From SZUA-430 sp964483585 (GTDB lineage Bacteria; Pseudomonadota; Alphaproteobacteria; Micropepsales; Micropepsaceae), in contig CAZABH010000005.1 in NCBI GenBank assembly GCA_964483585.1, positions 46,969 to 110,968 on the forward strand: a DNA stretch of 64,000 bases. The letters run 5' to 3'. Positions 43,859-52,807 of the stretch are shown piece by piece. Made by a program: the position numbers and the translations under genes. Numbering within the stretch: the first letter of the stretch is position 1; each line of letters begins with the position of its first letter. Under the pieces are notes generated by a model. It ran no database searches. It had not been told where the DNA came from and saw only the letters and a list, made by a program, of their open reading frames with translations.

Positions 43859-44516
43859 CGATGATGGCCCTGACGCCGCCTTGTTCTATCCTGAACGATA
43901 ACCCGCAATGTGACGCGAAGGTTCCTGGCACATTATGGTGTCGATAAAGCTAAGAAATCCCAGCGCGGGCGTCGAGCATTCGCTGTGCCTAGGATTAATC
44001 GCAAACCACAAGGGCAATCTGGGCAAAATTGTGAATACAGCAGCCCTGCGCTGCCTTTTGAATTTCGCAGCGCACATCAGGAGCTTTACCTTCAGTCCCG
44101 CCTGTCAGATGACCCCGTCACGCCGAAGGCTGTCGACCTCCGCCCCGGAAATTCCGATCTCGGCCAGCAATTCCTCCGTGTGCTGCCCGAGAACAGGCGG
44201 CGACTGCACGACGCGTCCGGGCGTCTGTGACAGCACGACCGGCGTCGTCATGACGCGCGCCCCCTCGGCCAGCCCGGGAAAGGAAACGTGGGCGAAAAAT
44301 CCCGCAGCGTTCACATGGGGGTCGTCAAGCAATTGCTGTGGTGACAAGACAGGGCCCGCGGGAACTTTCGCGCGGGCGAGTGCGTCCAATGCCTCACCCA
44401 CTGTCCGTCCGCGACACCATTCCGCCGTCCGTGCACTGAGTATCTCGCCATTGTCGCCGCGCGATTCATCTGAGGCAAATCGCGGATCATCGACCCATGC
44501 CTCTTCTCCGACAAGT
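43828..44516 (-). repeat. Duplicated segment, copy B (caiB 3' part, leader, gene start)
   Basis: The longer partner of 41993-42570 (689 bp, the 111-bp excess being the two deletions in copy A). It joins the intact caiB gene to the Cys-cluster gene. Offset between copies is 1835 bp through leader and gene start. The right end falls inside caiB at the codons for LVGEEAWVDD. Confidence 0.9.
43859..44104 (-). promoter_or_regulatory. Duplicated leader/promoter region, copy B
   Basis: Same length and about 88 % identical to 42024-42269. It stands between the intact caiB gene and the Cys-cluster gene on the minus strand. If the shared leader carries a promoter, both downstream genes should respond to the same signal. 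Confidence 0.5.
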
Positions 44517-45304
44517 TTCGCCCAGCGTCTGAAAAGCGGGTTCCCGTTGATCAGGATGGTGATCCAGCCATCCTTGCAGCGGAAGATATCTGAAGGACCC
44601 GCCGTCTGCCCGCGGTTGAGCGTGGCCACCCGGTCCTTCTTCAGCAGGTCCTGCTCGATCAGGGTTTGGCTCATGTAGGTTACGGCGGTTCGCAGCAGTG
44701 CACCCTCGACATGCTGTCCCTTGCCGGTCGCGTTGCGTGCATAGAGGGCCGTCATCGTTCCGAACGCTGCAAGCGAAGCAGTGCCGAAATCGACCCAGGA
44801 CGCCGCCGCGCGCACTGGCTGTTCAGGCGTCCCCGACATGTAGACCGCGCCCGACATCGCCTGCGCCACGCCGTCAAATCCAAGCCGCTCGGAATAAGGC
44901 CCGCCTGAACCAAACGCGGAAACAGTCGTCAACACCGTGCGGGGATTGATGGCGTGCACGCTCTCCCAGTCCAGGCCCAATGATGCCAGGGTCTGCGGCG
45001 GCAGGTTCACCACAACGACGTCAGCCGTGCGGATCAGCTTCTTGACGATTTCGCGGCCGCGCGGATGAGCAGGATCAAGGGTCATGCCTTTCTTGTTGCG
45101 GTTCATTTGCAGGAACAGCGCACCCTCGCCAGGCGAACCATCCTCGCCATGTACGACAGCAACCAGCGAACGGTCCTCGGAGCCCTCGCGCTTTTCGATC
45201 CGGATGACTTCGGCTCCCATGTCGCCCAGCAGCGCTGCACAATAGGGTCCAGCAATGTATCGACCAAAATCGAGGACTCTGATGCCGGAAAGGGCGATGG
45301 CCAT
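44105..45304 (-). CDS. CaiB/BaiF-type (class III) CoA transferase
   Basis: A 399-residue family III CoA transferase: LSGIRVLDFGRYIAGPYCA at the N-terminus, catalytic Asp in the region around SWVDFGTASLAAFG, and C-terminal SPQQLLDDPHVNAAGFF. It moves CoA between organic acids or acylcarnitines. Being upstream of the ACP/ligase operon it might supply or recycle the acyl-CoA substrate, but it could equally be an unrelated neighbour. Its 3' part is duplicated. Confidence 0.92.
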   Translation of the reverse strand: MAIALSGIRVLDFGRYIAGPYCAALLGDMGAEVIRIEKREGSEDRSLVAVVHGEDGSPGEGALFLQMNRNKKGMTLDPAHPRGREIVKKLIRTADVVVVNLPPQTLASLGLDWESVHAINPRTVLTTVSAFGSGGPYSERLGFDGVAQAMSGAVYMSGTPEQPVRAAASWVDFGTASLAAFGTMTALYARNATGKGQHVEGALLRTAVTYMSQTLIEQDLLKKDRVATLNRGQTAGPSDIFRCKDGWITILINGNPLFRRWAKLVGEEAWVDDPRFASDESRGDNGEILSARTAEWCRGRTVGEALDALARAKVPAGPVLSPQQLLDDPHVNAAGFFAHVSFPGLAEGARVMTTPVVLSQTPGRVVQSPPVLGQHTEELLAEIGISGAEVDSLRRDGVI

Positions 45305-45402
45305 GGGCGTATCCGTTCATGATTGCTGTCGACACAATCCAATGTTCCAAGCGTATCGACAAGTCCGTTGCAAGGAAATGCCGGATGCAGTCTGATGATC
45401 GC

Positions 45403-45828
45403 ATGACACAAAGCACCTTCAGGCTTGACAGCCGCCTGGCCAACGACACCGCCTTTGTCTGCGAGTGGCCGCTCTGTACGGTTCTGCTCATGAACGACAG
45501 CCGCTATCCTTGGTTGATTTTGGTCCCGCGCGTTATGGATGTCACCGAGGTCTTCGACCTTGAGCCAGCGCTCAGCGCAACGCTTTGGAGCGAGGTCAAC
45601 ACTGCAGCTGCAGCCCTCAAGCGCCTGACACAATGCCGCAAGATCAACGTGGGCGCGCTTGGCAATGTCGTAGCGCAGCTGCATGTGCACGTCGTGGCGC
45701 GCAATGTCGGGGACTTCGCAGGCAATGGACCAGTCTGGGGGCAGGGTGCAGCCATTCCCTACACGGACGCGGCGCGCGGCGCGCTGTTGCGTGACTTGCG
45801 CGCAGCACTCACACCATCCACCCGTTAA
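45403..45828 (+). CDS. HIT-family protein
   Basis: A 141-residue histidine-triad nucleotide hydrolase; ATG at 45403 (MTQSTFRLDSRLANDT) fits the family start better than the longer ORF. The triad region reads NVVAQLHVHVVARNVGD, and PLCTVLLMNDSRYPWLILVPR is typical of this alphaproteobacterial subgroup. The family acts on dinucleotide or nucleotide phosphoramidate substrates. Divergent from the CoA transferase gene. Confidence 0.9.
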   Translation: MTQSTFRLDSRLANDTAFVCEWPLCTVLLMNDSRYPWLILVPRVMDVTEVFDLEPALSATLWSEVNTAAAALKRLTQCRKINVGALGNVVAQLHVHVVARNVGDFAGNGPVWGQGAAIPYTDAARGALLRDLRAALTPSTR

Positions 45829-45894
45829 CAGGTCGTTAGCCAGAACCACCATCCATCGCTGCACTGGCATGCGACTTGCGAGGTGGTTCGCGCC

Positions 45895-46815
45895 ATGATC
45901 GACCTGAACGCCAACAACGCTCCCAAGCTTCGCCCGACGATATCCCCGTCGGTCGATACCGTGATGGGCGCGCTGCGGGGTGCAGCCGATCGTACAGGTG
46001 AGGATTTCAACTATCTGCTGACCACAGCAATGCGCGAATCCAGCCTGAATCCTGAAGCCAAGGCGGCGACCTCGTCAGCGACCGGTCTGTTCCAGTTTAT
46101 CGAGCAAACCTGGCTGGGCACCATGCGTCGCCATGGGGCCGAGCACGGCTTTGCAGCCTATGCCGAGGCCATCAAGCCCGGCAAGGATGGCCGGCTAAAC
46201 GTTGCCGACAAGGGGTTGCGCCAGGAAATTCTTGCCCTGCGCAAGGACCCCACGGTCGCGGCCATTATGGCAGGAGAATTGACGAAGGATACGCGCAACG
46301 AGATGGAAGTTGCGCTGGGTCGAGGAGTGTCGGCGGGGGAACTGTATATCGCTCACTTCCTCGGACCCCAGGCGGCGGTGAAGATGATCAGGGCTGGGTC
46401 TGAAAATCCTGCTCTTCCCGCCGCCTCTCTTTTCCCGGAGGCCGCTGCTGCCAACAGCAGCATCTTCTACACGAAGGCCGGTCGGGCGCGGCCCGTGTCT
46501 GACGTGCTCGCCTCTCTCAAGGCCAAGCACGAACCTGGTGCCGCAACGACCCAGTTTGCGAACGTGATGGCATCGCCCGGCAAACAACCGGTCGCAGCGC
46601 AAAAGGCTGTGGAAGCACCGCTGCGCCCGACCATCCCTGACCCAGCAGGCACTTCCTTTCATCCAGCCAGTAGCCTCGAGGCCAGCCTGGCCATGGATGG
46701 CATGGTCATGTCACCGCTACTGGCTCAGATCTTGGCCTCGGTCGAGACGTTGCCGGGCTTCGCCAAGGTGTTCAGTCCGATCGACGAGACGCCTGGCCTC
46801 TCGCGCCGGATCTAG
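45895..46815 (+). CDS. Lytic transglycosylase-like protein
   Basis: A 306-residue protein with an SLT-type domain in its first 150 residues: catalytic Glu in TTAMRESSLNP, then SSATGLFQFIEQTWL, and GELYIAHFLGPQAAVKMI. GAGG-type ribosome site supports the ATG at 45895; a GTG at 45883 is possible. There is no obvious Sec signal, as for flagellar or phage-like members. C-terminal half is Pro/Ala-rich and low complexity. It would cleave the glycan strands of peptidoglycan. Confidence 0.87.
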   Translation: MIDLNANNAPKLRPTISPSVDTVMGALRGAADRTGEDFNYLLTTAMRESSLNPEAKAATSSATGLFQFIEQTWLGTMRRHGAEHGFAAYAEAIKPGKDGRLNVADKGLRQEILALRKDPTVAAIMAGELTKDTRNEMEVALGRGVSAGELYIAHFLGPQAAVKMIRAGSENPALPAASLFPEAAAANSSIFYTKAGRARPVSDVLASLKAKHEPGAATTQFANVMASPGKQPVAAQKAVEAPLRPTIPDPAGTSFHPASSLEASLAMDGMVMSPLLAQILASVETLPGFAKVFSPIDETPGLSRRI

Positions 46816-46892
46816 GGCGGGCAAGCGACGTCTTGCAGCATGGCCTTGCCGGTTGCGCTCCGGCACAAGGAGCGCCGCTCGACCGTGGTCAC

Positions 46893-48035
46893 ATGACACA
46901 AATCCTCCGCCTCTGGCTCCCCGTCTTGTTCGCACTGTTTCTGATCCAGGCGGGAAATGGATTGACAGGCTCCCTCGTCAGCATCTCAGGACAGGAGCGT
47001 TCGGTTCCGGCACTGCTGCAGGGCTTGATTCTGTCCGCTTTCTTCGCCGGAAGCTTCGCCGGTGCCGCCATAGCCCCGCCGCTTATCCGTCGCACGTCTC
47101 ACGGCTTCAGCGCAGGCCTGTTCACGCTGGGGCTCGTTGGAGCCACGCTGGGTTTCGCCATTTCAGGCGACGCTTGGGCGTGGGTCATCATTCGGTTGAT
47201 AGCGGGTGCAACCATCACCGGAATGTTTACTACGGTTGAAAGCTGGTTGAACTTGAGCATAGCTGACGGCGTCCGCGCACGGATCTTCTCCATCTACATC
47301 CTGATCCAGCTGACAGGTCTTGCCGCGGGCCAATTGCTCTTGTCCGCCCGCGGGATCGGAGAGACTGCCTTGTTCCTGGTCGCAGCCGCAGCCATCGCTT
47401 TGGCGGCATTGGCATTCCGGTCTGAAAGGATCGAGCATCCACCGGTTGAAACAGCGCGAAGACTGTCCTTTCTCGGCATCTGGCGCCGCGCGCCACTTGG
47501 GACCGCCTGCATAGCCCTCTCGGGCTTCAGCTGGGCCGCGCTGATGGCTTCAGGGCCTGCAACGCTGCAAATGATGGGTCTCGCCGATGTCGACAAGTCA
47601 TTGGTCATGGCGCTCGCAGTTGCCAGTGGCATGCTGGCACAGTTCCCCGCAGGCTGGCTCGCCGACCATATGGACCGCAGCCGACTTCTCGCGCTGCTGA
47701 CAACTTGCGCCACGTTGGCAGCATTGCTGCCGCTTCTGGCCGACGGACCAGATGTCCTCTTCGCTTTCGCTGTTGCCTATGGAGCCGCTACCTTTCCCCT
47801 CTACGCCATCGGCGTTGCACGTACCAGCGAGGTATTAGACCAATCTGAGCGGACCTCAGCTGCCGCGATGATGATCGTCGCCTTCAATATCGGCGCCGTC
47901 GTCGCCCCATTTGCGCTTGCGAATGTCACGGCGAGCCTGGGTCCGCAGGCCTATTTTCTTCTGCTGGCCATGCCCCAAGGAGCCTTTGCGCTGGCAGCCC
48001 TCACTCACCGCCACAGCAGCGGCAAACAACACTAG
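46893..48035 (+). CDS. MFS transporter (YcaD-like)
   Basis: A 380-residue, 12-helix facilitator. Start set at ATG 46893 (MTQILRLWLPVLF), just before helix 1. FTTVESWLNLSIADGVRARIFSIYI is characteristic of the YcaD-like group, and GWLADHMDRSRLLALL is the A-like loop of the second half. Substrate unknown. Its stop overlaps the convergent Rsm22-like gene by four bases. Confidence 0.9.
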   Translation: MTQILRLWLPVLFALFLIQAGNGLTGSLVSISGQERSVPALLQGLILSAFFAGSFAGAAIAPPLIRRTSHGFSAGLFTLGLVGATLGFAISGDAWAWVIIRLIAGATITGMFTTVESWLNLSIADGVRARIFSIYILIQLTGLAAGQLLLSARGIGETALFLVAAAAIALAALAFRSERIEHPPVETARRLSFLGIWRRAPLGTACIALSGFSWAALMASGPATLQMMGLADVDKSLVMALAVASGMLAQFPAGWLADHMDRSRLLALLTTCATLAALLPLLADGPDVLFAFAVAYGAATFPLYAIGVARTSEVLDQSERTSAAAMMIVAFNIGAVVAPFALANVTASLGPQAYFLLLAMPQGAFALAALTHRHSSGKQH

Positions 48036-48991
48036 CGCTCCAGTAGATCCCCCCACGCAAGATCGCGTGCCGCGCGCCATGCAGCTCCCTGCCTCTTCGA
48101 AAGCGTGACGCGTTCAATCGCCCCGGAAGCGCAGACATCGAAGTGCGCGTGCCCACTGCCTCGGATAGGGCGTCGAACGATACGCCCCCCTAGGCCAGGA
48201 CCAAGGTTGCGCCGGGAGAGAGCCACATAGCTGAACTTGCCGGTCTCGTGCGACAGCGATCCCGATTTCACGGCACGGTGCAAGGCTGAGCGTTCGACCT
48301 GGACGTCGAAATGGCACCAGTCGTCGCCCTTCACCGGGCAAGTCATGTCATGCGTGCACGGCGCCACGACATGTCCGCCACGCGCCAGAACGGCCTCGCG
48401 AACCGATCGAATCGTTGCATAGCCCGATGGTGTGCCCGGCTCGATGACCAGGAGCAGGCTCTGCGCAAGGCTCCATAACTGTAACGTTGCGTGCAACCGG
48501 GCGGATGCTGGCAGTTCGTTCAGCACGTGGCTTGCCAAGACCGCGTCATGGGCCGGCAATGCGCCAAGGCCCGCGAGGTCCCCCTGGACAAATTGGGCGT
48601 CCGCCCCAAGGCGACTGGCGAGCCGCAGCGCTGGCGATCGCCACCCATGATCGCGCTCCAGCAGCGTTACGGTGCAGGGCCCGGCTGCTGCATGCAGGGC
48701 AAGGCTTGCCGTTCCCGGGCCTGAGCCCGCATCAAGCACGTTTGAAAACGAAAGTCCCCCAAGGCGCGTGCTGACATGGCGCCAGACTGAAGCCGCAATG
48801 GCGTAAGTCGATGGAAAACGAACAGCCAGATAGGCTCCGCGTTCCAGCGGGGTGAGGTTTGCCGGAATGGCGACGCCGCTGCGATACCGCTCGGACAGTC
48901 CCTCTGCGGCAGAGCGCAATAGACCGCGCGCATGCCCGCCTGTTTCCAGCGCCAAGGCTTCTGCCAGAACTGCGGGAGGATCGAAAGCCAT
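48032..48991 (-). CDS. Rsm22-like ribosome-associated methyltransferase-fold protein
   Basis: A 319-residue protein. Rossmann SAM motif NVLDAGSGPGTASLAL and the Cys-rich box CTHDMTCPVKGDDWCHF mark the Rsm22 family, which helps assemble the small ribosomal subunit and is thought to bind a 4Fe-4S cluster through such cysteines. Methyltransferase activity is doubtful in the family. Confidence 0.9.
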   Translation of the reverse strand: MAFDPPAVLAEALALETGGHARGLLRSAAEGLSERYRSGVAIPANLTPLERGAYLAVRFPSTYAIAASVWRHVSTRLGGLSFSNVLDAGSGPGTASLALHAAAGPCTVTLLERDHGWRSPALRLASRLGADAQFVQGDLAGLGALPAHDAVLASHVLNELPASARLHATLQLWSLAQSLLLVIEPGTPSGYATIRSVREAVLARGGHVVAPCTHDMTCPVKGDDWCHFDVQVERSALHRAVKSGSLSHETGKFSYVALSRRNLGPGLGGRIVRRPIRGSGHAHFDVCASGAIERVTLSKRQGAAWRAARDLAWGDLLER

Positions 48992-49027
48992 AACCCCCTC
49001 TTAACCCTCTCTCGCTAGATTTCAGCC

Positions 49028-50167
49028 ATGGGCGACGAGCATATCAGTCATCAGTCTGAAAAGAAGGCGGGATTGAGCGCGCGCGACATCGCAGCGCTAC
49101 TTGACAACCCCGTGGCAGAACAACGTGCCCATGTCATTCGGCATATGGCCATCGATTTGGACAGCAACCGCCTGAGCCAGCAAGAGTTGCAGCTCGCGCT
49201 CGACATTATGCGTGCGCTGGCTGCCGACGCGGAAATTTTGGTCCGACGCGCTTTGGCCGACTCCATGAAGAGCTCTCGCCATCTGCCGCATGACGTGGCG
49301 CTCAGGCTGGCACGCGATGAGACCACGATCGCCGTTCCCATTCTCGAAAACACCTCGGTGCTGTCAGATGACGACCTGATCTCCATCCTGGCTGATGGGA
49401 ACGGCGCCAAGCAGGTAGCGATTGCACGCCGCCCACAGGTCAGCGCCACCCTAGCCGCAGCAATTGTCGATACTGGCAATGCGGCAGCGGTGACGACGCT
49501 AGTCAGCAACGAGGGGGCAGAACTGAACGAGCCCCTGCTGAAGAAGACCCTCGACCAGTTCGGACAGTTCGAAACCGTCAAGGCGGCAATGGTTCATCGC
49601 CAGCAATTGCCGGTGACAATCGCCGAACGCCTTGTGTCACTCGTCTCCGAAAAATTGAAGCTGACGCTGGCGGCCCGCCACCGCCTGCCAGGCAACATTG
49701 CAGCCGACATCATTCTGGATGCACGAGAGCGCGCCACCGTCGCTCTCTTGTCAGACGCGCCCTCTGGCGCTGACACCCGAGCCCTCGTGCAGCAGCTCCA
49801 CGTCAATGGTCGACTGACACCCTCGCTGTTGCTGCGCGCCCTGTGTAGCGGGGACATCGAATTCGTCGAAGAGGCGATGGCCGAGATCGCCGGAACCAGC
49901 GCCGAGAAGGCAAGCATTCTCATCCATGATGCCGGCAAACTCGGTTTGCGGGCTCTCTACCAGCGCTGCAGCTTCCCCGATGCGCTGTACCCAGCCTTTC
50001 GCGTAGCCATTGATGTGCTCAACGAAACACGGCTCGATGGCGAGCAGCGCGATCGCGAACGGTTTACCCGTCGCGTCATCGAGCGTGTCCTGACGCAGTA
50101 TCAGGATCTTGACTCATCCGACCTTGAGTATCTTCTCGGCAAGTTGCGCAAACTCGAGGCCGCCTGA
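49028..50167 (+). CDS. DUF2336 domain protein
   Basis: A 379-residue, all-helical protein with HEAT-like repeats (ARDIAALLDNPVAEQRAHVIRHMA, LIDI-like VSATLAAAIVDTGNAAAVTTLV, LPVTIAERLVSLVS). DUF2336 proteins are restricted mainly to Alphaproteobacteria; some take part in motility or stress control as protein-binding scaffolds. It is followed by a strong hairpin terminator. Confidence 0.88.
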   Translation: MGDEHISHQSEKKAGLSARDIAALLDNPVAEQRAHVIRHMAIDLDSNRLSQQELQLALDIMRALAADAEILVRRALADSMKSSRHLPHDVALRLARDETTIAVPILENTSVLSDDDLISILADGNGAKQVAIARRPQVSATLAAAIVDTGNAAAVTTLVSNEGAELNEPLLKKTLDQFGQFETVKAAMVHRQQLPVTIAERLVSLVSEKLKLTLAARHRLPGNIAADIILDARERATVALLSDAPSGADTRALVQQLHVNGRLTPSLLLRALCSGDIEFVEEAMAEIAGTSAEKASILIHDAGKLGLRALYQRCSFPDALYPAFRVAIDVLNETRLDGEQRDRERFTRRVIERVLTQYQDLDSSDLEYLLGKLRKLEAA

Positions 50168-50189
50168 AACACATTGGCCCTGAATCAGA

Positions 50190-50222
50190 AAGGCCCCGCC
50201 TGGACGCAACAGGCAGGGCCTT
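50190..50222 (+). terminator. Rho-independent terminator
   Basis: A 13-bp stem with one mismatch (50190-50202 with 50210-50222, AAGGCCCCGCCTG / CAGGCAGGGCCTT) and a 7-base loop, followed by CTTCTCC. It lies 22 bases after the DUF2336 stop. The A-rich left flank could also let it work leftward. Confidence 0.75.
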
Positions 50223-50454
50223 CTTCTCCCCTCGAACACATGCAGACGACTCGTGGCCCGCGAATTCGACGCCCCCTTTTACCTCCGCCGGTTGAATGCG
50301 AAAGCCCCCCGTAGAACAGTTCCGACGGTAGAGTTGCATCAAGGTGACACTGTGAAGCCTCGCCGTCAGGTTGCATCAATCATCACAGCCCCAACACCTG
50401 CGGTCGCAGGCGAGCTGGATTGACACCGAAAAGCGCCTGACCCATCCATCACGG
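50223..50454. other. Intergenic region before TetR gene with 10-bp direct repeat
   Basis: No gene seen. GTTGCATCAA occurs at 50333-50342 and 50370-50379, separated by 27 bases, a possible operator for the downstream TetR-type regulator. No clear inverted symmetry. Confidence 0.35.
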
Positions 50455-51075
50455 ATGGTTTCGCGCGCAAAGACAACATCCCGGCAACTTGGAAGGGTAG
50501 AGCCCCGACAAAAAGCCAGCCGCGAGCGCCTGCTGCAGGCTGCGCGCAAATTGTTCGTCGAACGTGGCTACCACGCGACACGTCCCCAGGATATTTCGCG
50601 CATGGCTGGCCTTGGCCACGGGACATTCTATCTGCATTTCGCCGACAAGCAGGCCTGCTTCATGGCATTCGTGGAGCAGGCACGGAGCGAAATCGACGCA
50701 GCGATTCTCGATCACGCATCCACAGCCCGTGATCTGCCCGGCTTCGTTGAAGCAATCCTGCGGGCTATCTATGACTACGCTGAAGCAAACCCCGGCGTCC
50801 TGGTCAGCGTGCTTTCAAACGAGGCGGTAATCGGCGCTGCTGGAAGAGGAAACACGATTCTCGCGCGTTGGGGTAGGGAATGGGGCGAGCGTCTCGCCCA
50901 ACAGCAGGTCGAGGGCCGCGTTACGACGGGCTATGATTACAAGGTGATAGGGCAGGCGGTCGTAGGCGCCATTCACCAGGCCTCACTCGTCGCATTCGAA
51001 AGTGGCAGCTCCAAGTCCGCCCTGGTGAGGAACTTGACGCGCTTCATTGTTCGCGCCCTCACACCGGGCAAGTAA
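50455..51075 (+). CDS. TetR-family transcriptional regulator
   Basis: A 206-residue repressor; ATG at 50455 (MVSRAKTTSR) chosen because the preceding 28 codons are unlike any TetR. HTH at about residues 25-70: RERLLQAARKLFVERGYHATRPQDISRMAGLGHGTFYLHFADKQ. C-terminal ligand domain is helical. No partner gene is obviously adjacent; the ligand is unknown. Confidence 0.9.
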   Translation: MVSRAKTTSRQLGRVEPRQKASRERLLQAARKLFVERGYHATRPQDISRMAGLGHGTFYLHFADKQACFMAFVEQARSEIDAAILDHASTARDLPGFVEAILRAIYDYAEANPGVLVSVLSNEAVIGAAGRGNTILARWGREWGERLAQQQVEGRVTTGYDYKVIGQAVVGAIHQASLVAFESGSSKSALVRNLTRFIVRALTPGK

Positions 51076-51221
51076 CCGCAATCGATATTGGTCAAGAAAT
51101 CCTTAACGTTTTCCAGGTCTCTTGCGTCGACGGAAAAGCATCCCACTTAAATTGCCAGTAGACGGCTGTGCTAGAGTACACCACGTCCTCCAAAGGACGA
51201 ACCGCAAGGGAGCAGGTGCAA

Positions 51222-51791
51222 ATGGAAGGCTTGGGTTTCTGGATTTTTCTGAGTGTGGTCGGCCTGCTCGTTATCTGGGTCATTTCGATCTACAACGGTC
51301 TTGTTGCTCTCAGGCAGCGCGCAAACCAGTCCTTCGCGGACATCGACGTCCAGCTCAAGCAGCGCCATGACTTGATCCCCAACCTCGTCGAGACGGTAAA
51401 AGGCTACGCAAGCCACGAGAAGAGCACGTTCGAGGCGGTCGTCCAGGCGCGCAACACAGCCATGGCAGCACACGGCCCCGCCGCACAGGCCCAGGCCGAA
51501 AACATGCTATCCGGCGCGCTGCGCCAGCTCTTCGCTCTTGCCGAGGCCTATCCGGATCTCAAGGCCAGTGCAAACTTCCAGCAACTCCAGCGCGATCTGG
51601 GTGACGTCGAGAACAAGCTCGCTGCCGCGCGCCGCTTCTTCAACAATGCCGTTTCCGAGCTGAACACGGCGATCGAGTCCTTCCCCGCAGTGCTGTTCGC
51701 GCGCTCGCTAGGCTTTACGCAGAAGGAATTCTTCGACGTGGGCGATGCCGATCGGAAAACGCTCGACGCAGCTCCGCAGGTCAAGTTCTGA
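51222..51791 (+). CDS. LemA family protein
   Basis: A 189-residue protein; ATG at 51222 has AGGGAGCAGG upstream. One N-terminal helix (FWIFLSVVGLLVIWVISIYNGL) and a helical LemA domain with NQSFADIDVQLKQRHDLIPNLVETVKGYASHE and FFNNAVSELNTAIESFPAVLFAR. LemA proteins usually travel with an HtpX-type protease or TPM-domain protein in envelope maintenance, as here. Confidence 0.95.
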   Translation: MEGLGFWIFLSVVGLLVIWVISIYNGLVALRQRANQSFADIDVQLKQRHDLIPNLVETVKGYASHEKSTFEAVVQARNTAMAAHGPAAQAQAENMLSGALRQLFALAEAYPDLKASANFQQLQRDLGDVENKLAAARRFFNNAVSELNTAIESFPAVLFARSLGFTQKEFFDVGDADRKTLDAAPQVKF

Positions 51792-51813
51792 CCTGAAAGG
51801 TGGGCACGTCTGA

Positions 51814-52794
51814 ATGAGCGCCGCCTACGGTCTCTATGGCCACATCCGTTCCAACAGGAACAGGTCCGCGATTCTCATGGTGGGTCTGTTCGTTCTTGTC
51901 TATTTGCTCGTGTTTGCCTTCACGCTGGCGTTGAACGGGCTGGCGATCGGTGGCGAGGATCTTGAAACCATCCTGTCCGAAACACTCTGGCAATTCTTGT
52001 GGCTGGTGCCGTTCGCAACTCTGGCCACCGCCCTGTGGGCCTTGCTGGGCATTCGATATCACCAATGGATCATCGATCGCTCGACCGGCGCGAAGGATGT
52101 GAACCGCGAAGAAGAGCCCGACCTGTACAATCTGCTCGAAAATCTCTGCATCTCCCGCGGCATACCGATGCCGAAGTTGCAGGTGATCGAAACCGAAGTC
52201 ATGAACGCCTATGCCTCTGGGATGAACGAGAAACAGTATCGCGTTGCCGTAACCCGCGGGCTGATGAACGCGCTTGACCGTGACGAGCTTGAAGCCGTGC
52301 TGGCCCACGAACTGACCCACATCCGCAACGGAGACGTGCGACTGATGGTGGTGGCCGTCATCATTGCGGGTGTGATCACGCTTGTGGGGGAGATCGCTTT
52401 CCGCTCGATGCGCCACATGCGCCTGCGCTCCTCCTCTTCAAGTGGGAATCGGAAGGGCGGCGGTGGCATGCTGGCCATCGTGATCGCCATGGTGATCATC
52501 GCCATCGCCTGGTTCCTGTCGCTGGTCATCCGCTTCGCGCTTTCGCGCTCCCGCGAATATCTGGCAGACGCCGGCTCGGTCGAGCTGACGAAGAACCCCG
52601 ACGCCATGATCCGTGCCTTGCGCAAGATCGAAGGAAAGTCCGAGCTGGAGAACGTGCCATCCGGCATCATGGAGATGTGCATCGACAACAAGCGCAACAC
52701 GTTCGCCGACCTGTTCGCGACTCATCCCTCGATCGACCGTCGCGTTGAGAAGCTCGTCGCGGTCGCAGGAGGGCAGGACCGCCCGGCCACCTGA
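51814..52794 (+). CDS. M48-family membrane metalloprotease (HtpX-like)
   Basis: A 326-residue zinc protease with helices near 25-45 and 65-85, the zinc motif in VLAHELTHIRNGD (HExxH) and a third ligand in the SREYLADAGSVELT region. Helices around 175-195 and 215-240 complete the fold. It follows lemA by 22 bases. It probably degrades damaged membrane proteins. Confidence 0.93.
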   Translation: MSAAYGLYGHIRSNRNRSAILMVGLFVLVYLLVFAFTLALNGLAIGGEDLETILSETLWQFLWLVPFATLATALWALLGIRYHQWIIDRSTGAKDVNREEEPDLYNLLENLCISRGIPMPKLQVIETEVMNAYASGMNEKQYRVAVTRGLMNALDRDELEAVLAHELTHIRNGDVRLMVVAVIIAGVITLVGEIAFRSMRHMRLRSSSSSGNRKGGGGMLAIVIAMVIIAIAWFLSLVIRFALSRSREYLADAGSVELTKNPDAMIRALRKIEGKSELENVPSGIMEMCIDNKRNTFADLFATHPSIDRRVEKLVAVAGGQDRPAT

Positions 52795-52807
52795 TCGAGC
52801 TTTCGCG

